From Bimastos eiseni (taxonomy: Eukaryota; Annelida; Clitellata; Crassiclitellata; Lumbricidae): a stretch of DNA of 64,000 bases. Below the pieces are notes generated by a model, which saw only the letters and a program-made list of their open reading frames with translations, did no database searches and was not told where the DNA came from. The position numbers were made by a program, and so were the translations under genes. Below, piece by piece: positions 31,950 to 43,281 of the stretch. Numbering within the stretch: position 1 is the first letter of the stretch; every line of letters starts with the position of its first letter. The stretch is from NCBI GenBank assembly GCA_959347315.1, contig OY365809.1, forward strand, positions 1,952,439 to 2,016,438, read 5' to 3'.

Positions 31950-32261
31950 TTCCAACTTATCCTGTGGTAAAGAACTGTATTATTCTTAATTAAATTTGCC
32001 AACGTTAACTGCATACAATGCGATAGGTGTCGTTAAAGTCTGGACCGAAAAATTGATGATGAACATTTGTACGTCAAATTTCTTGTGCATGACACTTGCT
32101 GAATAATTGCCTAATTTGCATGACATACCATCTGATCCACATTGCGTATACTAGTTTTTTTAGTCTTTTTTAAATTTTATATACAGGAATTATAAAAATG
32201 CAGCATCACGTAGGCATGTACATATATATGGAAAAATTATAATATTTATTCCGCTAAACTT

Positions 32262-32332
32262 CGATATCCAATTCTCATTGAACTTCCGCCAAAACACCTT
32301 TAAGTTGGATCGTTCAAACGCTATATATAAAT
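32262..32332 (+). repeat. Module A with extended upstream block
   Basis: TATCCAATTCTCATTGAACT, CCGCCAAAACACCTTTAAGT, TGGATCG, ACGCTATATATAA. No gene is seen from 32.3 to 33.2 kb. Confidence 0.6.
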
Positions 32333-33184
32333 ATTTATATATATTCCATCCGCTGATATCAGCTGCAGGTTTGTAGACCTATGTGGAACAATTTTTGTCA
32401 CTTCTAATTATTTTACTTTAGTAGCTTTAGGAGCAGTTGCTCCTAGATCTGTGTTTTACGAGTTTTGTTTTAACTTGAGCGCTCTTGTTTTGTTCTGAGA
32501 GATTAGTTGAAGAACTTGATGGCTATCATTGAGGGTGGTCCAATGTATGGTTCAGAACTGCTTTGCCACATGTATGGCAGTGTTGTAGAGTTCGGGTTAA
32601 AGTTTGACGACGGCTTAAGAATACAAAGGACGTTGCCATTGACAGGAACTAATCTGGTACATTACAACAGTAAAGTCCCAGTGTTCAGCTATTCCATCAA
32701 TGCATTAAGGGGTGTGTGTCCATTATACATTTAGGCTCTTTTGACATTCATATAGCATAGTGAGCTCTTTTTTTAATGGTGTTCAAGCGTAGAGGTCAAT
32801 ACAACATATAATATAAATTAATACATATGAAAGTTAACAATTGGGAAGCTGCATTCAACAGAATTCTCTTCTACGTCTTCGTTGCAATGTTAAAATAACC
32901 GTAATTAACAATATTCAACTGCAAAAAGGCTCCCACCGCACTCTAGATGAAATCATTATATCGATGAGATGAGTCTGGTCCTGCCATCCGGAATGGACTC
33001 CTCTCACGCTTCGTGAATAACCTATTGGTCGATCATACCGCAAAACTTGCATCAACTGATGACGCTGTCTACTACAATAGAATATCATACTGCATTTGGA
33101 ACCTAATTTGGTTGAGGTTGAGAACGAAGGTCATAAAACTGTCGTAGCAGCAGCGTTACTCCACGCTGGGCGGAAAAAAACTAA

Positions 33185-33402
33185 AGCAAGATGGTGCTGC
33201 CATCTGGTAGGTACTGGTGGGTAAATGCGGTATCACTAGAGTTGCTGAGAATATGCGGGATTTAGAGGGAAATTCGTCGAGCAATATAGTGTAGGCAATA
33301 AGACATACTATTGGCTGCGTAAACTCTCACGTAGGACACCCGTAAAATCAGATGAGCCTTTACCATATAAAAGCATCATCATTACCAAATTTACTAATAA
33401 AA
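33185..33402 (+). repeat. Family D repeat ending in a module A variant
   Basis: TGGTGCTGCCATCTGGTAGG, TACTGGTGGGTAAATGCGGT, GCGGGATTTAGAGGGAAATT, then GGACACCCGTAAAATCAGAT and CCATATAAAAG. The same sequence occurs inverted at 53410-53675. In both places it borders LINE-RH sequence, but at different LINE positions. Confidence 0.7.
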
Positions 33403-33418
33403 GTATGCGCAAAAAAAA

Positions 33419-34392
33419 TCAATTATACTGTTATAAGTATATGATCTATTCGAGATATCCATATTGAGGTATATAATATATTAATAATAATAAATAATGG
33501 AAAGATTATTTAAAATTAATCAGTACAATTAACTAGTGGAATAATATTCAATAATACATTATGTAAGTTCAATGTCCAAACTTGTAGCTTTGTTTAGGAA
33601 AATAAATATGGTTATTGCAGTTGCATACTGGATATTAGAAAAACCATTTCATAAAATATTTGTAGACACCAACAATTGGACACAACATATAAATTGGATT
33701 GTTTTGTAGTGATGAATGTATTATATATTACTGATACTTTAGTTGTTAAGTTGATATTAATTCGTTTATTCTGTATTCATGAATGTCTAGATTTATTATT
33801 ATTCCTATGGTTGTTATGTTGTTTTCGATTACTGAATATTGTCTTTAATCCTAAACTATAAATGATGTACTGTTAATATTAAATATTACTTGTCAACATT
33901 ATATAGATAGTTTGACATTGATGTTATGAAATGGTTTTGATGTTCTGTAAATAAGATGAAAAAAACCTTCATGGGGAAAAACTGAAAAACAAAAGAACAG
34001 ATACGGTCAAAAAAGAGCCTCCATGAACAAAAAAAGAAGCTATATGGCCACATGAATATATTTTACATATGTATGTGTGTACATTGTATGTATATATATA
34101 TAAATATTTATACAATATGTATGTTTATATATGTAGGAATAAAATGTAATAATCGTTTATATGTTATGAAATATCTACAAAAACCATATGTCGAATATTT
34201 CTGTCTCAGCAACCAGTCATGCAGAAATGGAATCAATAACAACACAAAAGGAAGAAAGAAAACAGAAAGACTAAAGAAAGAAAGACAACATAAAGATAAA
34301 GGATTAAAGCTTTATACGAAATTGAACTGAAATGTAACAAATTCTGAAGACGTCAATAGCCTGTGTTGCTATAAGATGTCGTTAAACTGTTG
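33419..34392 (+). mobile_element. LINE-RH 3' UTR, most complete 3' end
   Basis: Starts at the end of the coding region (TTATACTGTTATAAGTATAT), runs through the UTR words listed for 21790-23350, then CATATGTATGTGTGTACATT, CTGTCTCAGCAACCAGTCAT, AAGCTTTATACGAAATTGAA and AAGACGTCAATAGCCTG. It ends TGTTGCTATAAGATGTCGTT followed by AAACTGTTGAATAATAATAA. ATAGC and GCTAT pair around the 7-base loop CTGTGTT. No coding sequence survives. A 92-codon ORF inside it (34052-34330) is fortuitous. Confidence 0.85.
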
Positions 34393-34817
34393 AATAATAA
34401 TAATCATATCATCGTTAATCTGGATCCAATGAAAACCGACCACCTGCTGTCTACCCATTTTAAACCCCTTTGATTTGACGTAGCGCTCATGACTATTCTT
34501 GTGTAATGCGTTTAGTCTTCAAAGGCGCTTTAGAAGCTTGAAGGGTACGATTCCACTAAAGATACATTTGACGTTTACATGTGGATGCAAATGACACAAA
34601 GTGATTTAAACAACTGTTTGTATTTATATTTAATGCAAGAAGCTTGGAGACCAAATCGTGCGTTTAAATTATTGATGTCTGATCTTCCGTTGATAATTTC
34701 TCGTCATTGCATTCACTGCATTACTTTGTTTGATTGATGTTTAACAATACCGTAAAATCTTATAATTATTAATATCTTTGACAATAGTTTTTAATCGATG
34801 CAAAATTTAGTGTCATA

Positions 34818-34860
34818 TTCAGGACACCTTTAATATGCAATTTACCGACTCTATATTAAT
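34818..34860 (+). repeat. Module A copy
   Basis: ATTCAGGACACCTTTAATAT then CCGACTCTATATTAATT. Confidence 0.5.
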
Positions 34861-34984
34861 TCTGACGTACTAATTACGGTATAATTTTAATTCTCCTCTC
34901 AAATGATATCAAACACGTTACGGGATGGTTGCATATATGCACCATGAAACTCTTCTCCTATGCAGGAACTTTATTAACCAGGGG

Positions 34985-35385
34985 CGTTAGCTACGTACTG
35001 CTGCTCGCTCGCTAACTCCAGAAACCACCGCAACCCTTGTCCACTACTTCATCATGGCCGACTGGATTATCGTTGATCACTGTATGTAGGTCTTCCAGCT
35101 AAGCGATTGCGATGCCTAGACCGGGTCCTACGTTCTAACGCACGTCTTGTCGGGGTGCATGCCGAAATATTACCATGTCTCTGATAATATGCTGAACGTG
35201 CTCCACTGGCCCCCTCCAACAGCGATTCTCGTACAGTATTATCGCTTTGGACTGGCTGTTCTTGCTGGGTATCTGCCCTGCCTATCTTCGCGATCTCTGC
35301 TACACTACTTTGAATGCACCGGGTCGCCGCTCTCTCAGCTCTACTGAGCAAGGCATACTTATTGTCCCATCAGATCTAAACAAAT
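34985..35385 (+). pseudogene. CR1-like LINE reverse transcriptase C-terminal region, frameshifted
   Basis: Alternating frames give LVHYFIMADWI, GCMPKYYHVSDNMLNVLHWP, RFGLAVLAGYLP and RRSLSSTEQGILIVP. This is the order of conserved blocks (LVHSFIxxRLDYC, RIPKYxHVS, VLHWLP, APAYLRDL, RRSLRS) in CR1-like proteins. Several frameshifts and an in-frame stop make it dead. A related copy lies at 43945-44240. Confidence 0.75.
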
Positions 35386-35833
35386 GCGATTTGAGTAATT
35401 TAGAAAAGTTGATTGCAAACAGTGCAAGGTTGCGATGTTGTGACGGAAGAACGTTCCATTATAATGCTCTAATGCATGAGAAGTCACTGTTGTTAGCGTC
35501 ACTTCAGAAGAAGCTGGAAGCTAATTCATTAAATCAACATGTTTAGGACAATAATTATTATAAGCAACTGATATATTTCAAAATAAAGAGTAAGTCTATA
35601 TATTTACTGAAGCCTTAAAATGAAAAAGCGTATTGTTTGTGATGTGCCCATTTGATTGTACTTTGCGAGATTTACAAATGATATATGCCGAAGTAAAGTT
35701 CTAGAAGGCTATAACACTTATAAGTAAGCACTCTAATACTTTTAATTAAGCACTCTAAGACGACGAGGGTTTGCGATGAAATTAGTCAGAAACACTAATG
35801 AGAAATGCTATGAATGTGTCATCTGCATGTTCT

Positions 35834-36705
35834 TTACGGTTTGATTTTATCAAGCGTAAATATACTCACATGTGAAAGGCGCGTCGTAATTAGCTGCTTT
35901 CTTTCGTAATAAGACGGAGAATAATAACTTAACAAAGGATTCTCTGGTATTTGACCAACTAGGTTCAAGTTGCCAGTGTTCAAATCGAGCAGATACACTT
36001 CCTCATCAAATTTAACCACCAACAGAACATTTCCACCTAGATAAAAAAGCGCCAACTCCGGGTTTATAAATCGTTCAAATCCAAACTGTCTGATGAATTG
36101 TCCATTAGAGCTGAAGAAACTTACAAACAATTCACCAAAATAGAAATGAAAGACTACGATTTCTTCATTTGTTTTCTGAAAAGCACATAATGGATAGCTG
36201 AAGGTTATAGGAAGTGAAATATTTCTTAGAAATTTAAAGTTTTCATCGTAAATACTGAGAAGGAGATGCACATCACGTTGTAAATAACTCAGCGACAGAA
36301 CCTGAATGTGATCGGTCACTGGCAAACGAAACCGACGACCTGCAAGATAACTCAGCACCAGAAGCTGGTTGTCATTGATTATTGACAAACGTAACGGATA
36401 ACCTTTTACGTCACACAACGGCGTGTCTACTTTACCGCTGTCCGTGTTTATCTTCCATATGCATTTGTAATCAAAGTCAACCATGTATAGATGGTTCATG
36501 TTTTCCATCCATACTATATCTGTAATATTGCCAAACTCTTCGTCACCAATTATAACCATCAGCAGATCGTGTGGATGGCTACCGTCGTAAACTCGTAAAG
36601 ACATGTAGGGGTAGTTACATGCTACGTAGATCAGGTCCTTTACTTTGCAAGCGATCGGAAAACTACAGAGAGGTGTAATAAACTGCGACCAGCTGATGGT
36701 GTAAA
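35834..36705 (-). CDS. Terminal exon of a propeller-like (NHL/LDL-receptor YWTD-like) protein, candidate host gene
   Basis: About 290 codons of open frame ending in a stop at 35834-35836. The 5' edge is set by a strong acceptor (CTTTCTCAATTTCAG before 36705), leaving a phase-1 junction. The translation alternates hydrophobic strands with turns: LIYVACNYPYMSLRVYDG, ITDIVWMENMNHLYMVDFDY, CIWKINTDSGKV, LRLSIINDNQLLVLSYLAGR, VYLLDLNTGNLNLVGQIPEN. This fits a six-bladed beta-propeller of NHL or similar type, a fold that usually binds protein, RNA or carbohydrate. Base composition and frame integrity differ from the surrounding transposon debris. The family assignment is by pattern only. The next exon upstream is probably 37356-37766. 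Confidence 0.6.
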
Positions 36706-37355
36706 CTGAAATTGAGAAAGGTTTTTTATGCAATAAAGACTTTTTTAAATGAAGACCACAATAGTCAGTTCAAATTACGTTTGGAATTCGAATTGTCAGC
36801 GTTGGGATGTCATAATAAAGGCTACTAAACGCTGCTGTGTTACCTAACACTATTTATTTAAACCCGTGCACGAAGACCTTTACATGAACATTTGTAAACA
36901 CCTAGGAATCCTACTTATGCTGCCTAATACAACACGTATGAATCGGTTGGACCTTCTCGCATTGGGATCGACACTGGCCAGGTTCTAATGCGAGAGATGC
37001 TTTATAAATCCTTAAGTACGGTTCTTCTTTCTGGCGGAACGCGCCGGAACGGCATTCCGGCACCTTTCTATCAATTACTTAATAAGACATATAGCAGTTG
37101 CGCAAAAACTCTGGAATTTGACATAAAACTTTACAATTTCAATTTTTTACTTTCGACAATTAATAAATAGGACACCTAAGTGTATTGATTGTGATAAATA
37201 TATTTTATTTTGAAGCTAATTTTAGCGCTATTTCTACCAATAATACGGATGTAATCCGGCACCTTTTTCTCTAGAAAAAAAGCACTGCGTGAATACAATA
37301 CGATACCATATGTTAACTATAAATTGTATTCAGTCAATTAAAATTTTTAATTTAC

Positions 37356-37766
37356 CATCTGGTGTTTTCGAATTTTGAGTCGATTGAAGTACGTCAAATG
37401 TTGTTCTAGCGATAGATGAAGTTTTTCGGTGAAATTCAAAGGTTTCTGTCTGTGCTTCAAAATTTCTGTTCATTAACTTAGGGAGTGGTGTTGTTTTGCA
37501 AACTGTAGTGTTAAGGTCTTGTGAAAATTTTCTGTTGTGATTAGCTCCTGTTGATGATTCACCTCCAGGGACTGATGAAACACGAGTGTTCGTTGCAAAT
37601 GATGTTGTATGGTCTAAATGATTTAATGCTGTTAGAGTGTTTGAAGTTGCTTCTTTATAAGTGGTCTTTGGTGTCGTTGGTCTTTCATTCGACAAATCGT
37701 CAGTCGCTTCTACAATGTCAGTGTCTGTCAATTGACAGTTTGCATAACTCACTGACACTTTGTCAC
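37356..37766 (-). CDS. Thr/Ser-rich exon, probable upstream exon of the propeller gene
   Basis: 411 bp, or 137 codons, bounded by acceptor TTGCCTTCTTTTAG (minus strand, before 37766) and donor ATG|GTAAAT at 37355-37354. Both junctions are phase 1, matching the phase-1 acceptor of the 35834-36705 exon. Joining them makes a Val codon across the junction and keeps the frame. The translated exon is rich in Thr, Ser, Asn and Pro (TDDLSNERPTTPKTTYKE, CKTTPLPKLMNRN), like an extended, possibly O-glycosylated linker. Without the donor the frame would stop at 37330. Symmetric 1-1 phase is typical of shuffled extracellular modules. First exon and promoter were not found. Confidence 0.5.
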
Positions 37767-37845
37767 CTAAAAGAAGGCAACACCGCTTATGATTACGTCG
37801 GCCCTACAGAATGCATCAAACATGATGCCAGAGGCGTCTACACTA

Positions 37846-37905
37846 GAGGTCTGCGGGTCGACCCGTACCCGCGGGTAACCCGTACCCGATCCGTATTCAA
37901 TTGAG
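37846..37905. repeat. GC-rich ACCCGTACCCG block
   Basis: GGGTCGACCCGTACCCGCGG followed by GTAACCCGTACCCGATCC. A related block lies at 61141-61400. Such blocks are common near the ends of hAT-type elements, but no boundaries could be set here. From 37.9 to 38.7 kb no gene is seen. Confidence 0.45.
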
Positions 37906-38762
37906 TAATTCTGTTCTATTCTACAGAGTTAATATTTGCGACAGTAACTTATTTCAATCTGTGATTCATCCTTGAATAAGATTGGTCCGTCTGTCAGTCA
38001 AAATTGAAGGGGAGTTACTCCAATGACTTAGAGAGGGATCAAATTGCTCCAATGACTTAATGGGAACATGGACGCAAAATGAGCACGTTCACGTTTTGTG
38101 TTATGAATTTATTAAAAATAATATTTCACCAATATTAAGAAGAAAGGAAAGACAATTTTTATGATCTCACGTTTTAAAAAGATTGCACACCAAGAGTTAC
38201 AATTTCAATAATATTAGAGATGTGACATTAATAGATGAGGCATGTCTCTAATGCAAGAGACATTAGAAATCAATTGAGACAAAACAAAATTCAGTGTACT
38301 GCATTATTCTTTCTTAAAAGGAATTGTCGTAAATTATTTGAGAATGCATCATTCTTCGGAAACATAAAACAGATTTAATACTAACCGATTGCCAGCATCA
38401 AAAAAACGATGAAAATGAAGCATGGAGGAATTCGCATAAAAACAAATCGAAACATTTTCCCCAATGACAGTTGCTATTAGTGCTTAAACCTAAATGCAAT
38501 TAATTTACGGTGCAATTTGCAAGCCACTAATAATATTTCCTTAATTAATAATCTTTCAAGTGATGTGAACTGACGCTAGTTTCATACCAACACTGCAGAA
38601 ACAAAGTCACAAACAAGCCATTTATCAGCTAGTATAGACCTATATCTGGTGGCTGCAGATTATATTGAACCAGCTACTAGTAGGCCTACTCTGCCGTGGC
38701 TTGAGTAGGCCTACACAACATGGCTTCACATTGTCGACACGCCCATCTGAGACAGATAGACA

Positions 38763-39986
38763 AAGACATAGACACAGACACAGAGAGTGGGGTTAAGGGA
38801 GACATAGACACAGACACAGAGAGTGGGGTTAAGGGAGACATAGACACAGGCACAGAGAGTGGAGTTAAGGGAGACATAGACACAGGCACAGAGAGTGGGG
38901 TTAAGGGAGACATAGACACAGGCACAGAGAGTGGGGTTAAGGGAGACATAGACACAGGCACAGAGAGTGGGGTTAAGGGAGACATAGACACAGGCACAGA
39001 GAGTGGGGTTAAGAGAGACATAGACACAGGCACAGAGAGTGGGGTTAAGGGAGACATAGACACAGGCACAGAGAGTGGGGTTAAGGGAGACATAGACACA
39101 GACACAGAGAGTGGGGTTAAAGGAGACATAGACACAGGCACAGAGAGTGTGGTTAAAGGAGACATAGACACAGACACAGAGAGTGGGGTTAAAGGAGACA
39201 TAGACACAGGCACAGAGAGTGGGGTTAAGGGAGACATAGACACAGGCACAGAGAGTGGGGTTAAAGGAGACATAGACACAGACACAGAGAGTGGGGTTAA
39301 AGGAGACATAGACACAGGCACAGAGAGTGGGGTTAAAGGAGACATAGACACAGGCACAGAGAGTGGGGTTAAGGGAGACATAGACACAGGCACAGAGAGT
39401 GGGGTTAAGGGAGACATAGACACAGACATAGAGAGTGGGGTTAAAGGAGACATAGACACAGGCACAGAGAGTGGGGTTAAAGGAGACATAGACACAGACA
39501 CAGAGAGTGGGGTTAAAGGAGACATAGACACAGGCACAGAGAGTGGGGTTAAAGGAGACATAGACACAGACACAGAGAGTGGGGTTAAAGGAGACATAGA
39601 CACAGGCACAGAGAGTGGGGTTAAGGGAGACATAGACACAGGCACAGAGAGTGGGGTTAAAGGAGACATAGACACAGGCACAGAGAGTGGGGTTAAGGGA
39701 GACATAGACACAGACACAGAGAGTGGGGTTAAAGGAGACATAGACACAGGCACAGAGAGTGGGGTTAAAGGAGACATAGACACAGGCACAGAGAGTGGGG
39801 TTAAAGGAGACATAGACACAGGCACAGAGAGTGGGGTTAAAGGAGACATAGACACAGGCACAGAGAGTGGGGTTAAAGGAGACATAGACACAGGCACAGA
39901 GAGTGGGGTTAAGGGAGACATAGACACAGACACAGAGAGTGGGGTTAAGGGAGACATAGACACAGACACAGAGAGTGGGGTTAAGG
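38763..39986. repeat. 36-bp minisatellite, 34 units
   Basis: A highly uniform array of GACATAGACACAGRCACAGA followed by GAGTGGGGTTAARGGA. Because 36 is a multiple of 3, it is open in several frames on both strands. The plus frame gives 34 repeats of DIDT(D/G)TESGVKG from an ATG at 38720. Nearly all variation is at two sites (GGCACAG/GACACAG and AAGGGA/AAAGGA), so the array is young. There is no splice signal, conserved flanking ORF or other sign of expression, so it is treated as a minisatellite. Confidence 0.95.
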
Positions 39987-40185
39987 CATAGATGCAGCAT
40001 CTCTTTGAATTCATCATCAGAAATCTATGAAAATGGACAAATGGAAGTCACTGTTAACCAAAGTAGGACCATATGTATAATTTACTTTCATTGGAAATCT
40101 AATTTTTTTCATTTTTTTATTTTTTCCTGTTATTTTTATTCATGAATGTCATTTGCTGCGGATTGTCAGCTTGCCTAATAAATGA

Positions 40186-40187
40186 AG

Positions 40188-40255
<68 letters not shown>
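40186..40255. repeat. (AAT)n tract, 5' side of reverse transcriptase
   Basis: About 23 uninterrupted ATA/AAT triplets directly before the reverse transcriptase pseudogene. Confidence 0.95.
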
Positions 40256-41404
40256 TCAGGGGGACCAGACGGTCTTCGACCACAGCATCCGGTGGATCTG
40301 GTGAATTGCGCAGAAATTTGATCGGAACTGATCTCCTCCGTCACCGGACTAGTCAACCTCCTTCTGATAGGCGAATGCCCCGAACAGATTAGACCGTTAC
40401 TCTTTGGAGGCACTCTAATGGCACTTCGCAAGGATTCCGGAGGCCTACGCCCGATTGTAATCGGCTATTACTGGCGCAGGCTCGCATCCAAATGTGCGTG
40501 TACCTTCGCGGTTCCAAAGGCAACGGCATACCTCACACCGAGACAGGTTGGGGTTGGCATTCCGGGGGATGAGAGGCAGCGGTCCATGCGGCGAGGCGCT
40601 TCCTGGAAGCATTGCCGACAGGGTCAATCCTTGTGAAGCTAGACTTCAAGAATGCCTTCAACAGTCTCTACAGAGACAGAATGCTGTCTTCGATAGATGA
40701 GGTCCAGCCGGAACTAGCTCCATTCTGTCACCTAGCATACGCGGAACCCTCAGAGCTTCGGTTTGGTCAGCATACCATTTCGTCACAGGTTGGACCTCAA
40801 CAGGGAGATCCGCTTGGCCCTTTGCTCTTTTGCCTTCCATTGCAGCCAATCTTACAGGAGATGTCGTCACCATTGGTACAGGGCTATATGGATGATCTAA
40901 CCCTAGGAAGAGAGGAAGCGACGGTGGCGGAAGATGTGCGAATGCTGGGACAGCGAGAGGAGGAACTAGGGCTTCGGCTCAACCAAGACAAATGCGAGAT
41001 CATCCATCGCCAAGACAGACTAGTTTCCGACCATGTCTTCAAGCACTATGTGTCAATTTTTCCGGAAAAAGCCTGTTTGCTGGGCGCGCCATCATCCACC
41101 AGCGAGGCCTTGACGACATGTGTGGAGGGCAGATGCACGGAACTGGCCTTAGCAGTTCCCAGACTAGAGTCGGTAGCCAAACACGACGCTCTGCTTCTCC
41201 TCAGATGTTCGCTCAGTTCCCAGAAACTGAAATATACATTAAGATGCAGTTCATGCACGGAACACTCTCTGCTAGACAAATTCGACGACCTGCTTCGAAG
41301 CGGTTTAGAAGCAGTTCTCAATATCACCCTATCGAACGGCCAATGGCTTCAAGCATCATTACCAGTAAAGATGGGAGGATTAGGAATTCGTCGAGTGACC
41401 TCGC
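40256..41404 (+). pseudogene. Non-LTR reverse transcriptase fragment between (AAT)n tracts
   Basis: Begins SGGPDGLRPQHPVDLV, with an in-frame stop near 40316. It continues with LRKDSGGLRPIVIGYYWRRL and VPKATAYLTPRQVGVGIP, shifts frame near 40570, then reads EAAVHAARRFLEALP, KLDFKNAFNSLYRD (motif A, first catalytic Asp), GPQQGDPLGPLLF, YMDDLTLGRE (motif C, YMDD) and LGLRLNQDKCEII. The rest, to about codon 263, is GGLGIRRVTSL, after which (AAT)n starts abruptly. It lacks the endonuclease and the C-terminal segment seen at 14154 and 23356. One stop and one frameshift make it a pseudogene. The family is a metazoan LINE lineage I recognise but cannot name with certainty; an R4/Dong-type relationship is suggested only by the AAT context. 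Confidence 0.85.
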
Positions 41405-41405
<1 letters not shown>

Positions 41406-41478
<73 letters not shown>

Positions 41479-41521
41479 TCAATAATAATAATAAAAACAA
41501 CAACAACAATAATAATAATAC
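41406..41521. repeat. (AAT)n tract, 3' side of reverse transcriptase
   Basis: About 38 AAT triplets with a few interruptions (ATCAAT, AAAACAACAACAAC) near the right end. Confidence 0.95.
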
Positions 41522-41529
41522 TTGATTGA

Positions 41530-42990
41530 CTAGTATTGGTTCTGGATTTTCTCAGACTGGATTTTTACACTATCAGATCGTTTCCCTTCAGACTTTTACT
41601 GAAATAAATCGTAGGTTTGTGCTTTAGTCACATAAATAATGACCTTGCAATGCACTCTAGATCAATGCAGCTATTGGTTAATGTGATTGGTTAATGTGAA
41701 GCGACGTTTGATTGAGTACGTCTGTATTAGTGTCTGCAGCCGCTAGACGTTTAACTGTCCGTTGATTCCCGTTGCACAATTGTTGGTTTTCCAATCAGAG
41801 AGTAGACGTATACAGTTGGGGCGTTGCATTAGTTTCAGCTTAAACAAGTCGAATGACGACCATTGTAGACCTAGTCGGCATTGCCAAACATCACAGCATC
41901 TAGAATATCTTCACGCGAACAATGGATGTGTTTATAATATTAGTTCGTGCAAAGTGTCTTTGATAAGTTTTATGCATATTTCGTTTGCCATTTACTAGAG
42001 CTGCGTCGAGTCAGAGAGGTTGTCCAATAAACGCAAAGTGAAGAAAACGATCCTATTGTTAGTCGACTAGCAATGGAATAACTCAAAAGAACCGTTTATT
42101 TAAGTTCGTGAGTATTCTGCCAACGCTCGTGAATAAGCATGTGCCCAACGCTTAGACTACAGAGACACAGGCAGAGATACACATGCGTAGCAAGGCATAC
42201 AGAGAAATAGACAGAGTAACAATATGTCTTCTTCTTCATTTAATTAAGGGTCGATATAATGGCGTTGATGCGATAAACACATACATATCGAAAAGCTTCC
42301 TGTGGTCATCTCTATATCAGTTCAGTTATTGGTCAACGGAACACAGCAGCTACTTATGCTCAACGCTGTCTGCTTACACTAGATATTAAACTGATTTCAG
42401 AGGCATTGGTTTTCGGTTTCATTAGACAGATGAATCAAATCAAACCAAATTTATTGAAACCATCGTACCACATTGACAAATTATAACAAAAAGAAGTACA
42501 TTGTCAAATAGATAGAATTAGTTCAATGAAGCACACAATGTAATAGTTAATTATGTTGAGGAGTCACCAGTTACAAGAAACCCATTGTATGTAACATCGA
42601 AAAAACTTGGACGAACACGAACTGAAAACAGATGACGCCAACGTCATCGACAGACATTGTAAACCACTTCTCTATCTCGGCCAACCGACTTTGAACATCC
42701 ACGCAATCTGTCAGTTCTCGACGGTAATCTGTTGGCTGGTTCCATGCGTGCGCGTGGGCCCACCGCTGGGGACTCTTTCAGCTTACTGCAGAGCTTTTCG
42801 AACAGGTGTATTTTACTAAATTGCTCTGATTTTAACATAATTTAGGCCAGCAAAGAGAGCTCATTTATAAATAACTACCGTTTATTATGTTATCAAAGTG
42901 TCTATCAGTCGAAATGCATTGTGTGGTGATTTGAGACATTGTACGTCGTTTGGGTTACATTATGTAATAAATCAAACAGATCTTGCGCAT
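41530..42990. other. Unassigned intergenic DNA
   Basis: No gene, RNA gene or shared repeat was recognised. At 42426-42500 a stretch (CCAAATTTATTGAAACCATC) resembles the reversed poly(A)-like end of a LINE, without further support. Confidence 0.3.
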
Positions 42991-43011
42991 GGTATTAATG
43001 TGATAGGAACG

Positions 43012-43053
43012 ATTCAGAGCTTAACAGCAGTTTATGACAACAATGGTTGTTAC
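43012..43053 (-). repeat. Family C fragment
   Basis: CAGAGCTTAACAGCAGTTTA followed by TGACAACAATGGTTGTTAC. Only the 3' terminal part of family C is present, next to a BR SINE. Confidence 0.5.
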
Positions 43054-43067
43054 AGTCACCACGACGA

Positions 43068-43157
43068 GTGCTGTTAGTGCCAGTCCCAGGACGGAATAAA
43101 GAGGGAGGTCGAACCTCATCAATTTTGTTATGACGCAAAGTGTGTTATATTAAAACT
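43068..43157 (+). repeat. BR SINE, diverged
   Basis: GCTGTTAGTGCCAGTCCCAG, AATAAAGAGGGAGGTCGAAC, TTTTGTTATGACGCAAAGTG. Confidence 0.6.
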
Positions 43158-43281
43158 ACTATTACTACTACTTGTTCGCTTTCTGACAGTGCCAGTATCA
43201 CGGATTAAATTGTACGGAATCGTCCTCGATGGTGAGGCTGTGGGTCAGAACCTGAGCTCGCACTCATGCAGCGATGATGGT

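Noticed and set aside
34052..34330. 92-codon ORF rich in Lys and Tyr (also 14600-14800 on the minus strand)
   Set aside because: It lies within LINE-RH 3' UTR sequence that is repeated at several loci and interrupted differently in each.
38763..39986. CRISPR-like array
   Set aside because: There are no distinct spacers; the units are contiguous near-identical 36-mers in a eukaryotic context.
38686..40017. Three ORFs of more than 420 codons on both strands
   Set aside because: A 36-bp minisatellite has no stop in several frames. No start context, splice site or composition argues for a gene, although the plus frame cannot be fully excluded.
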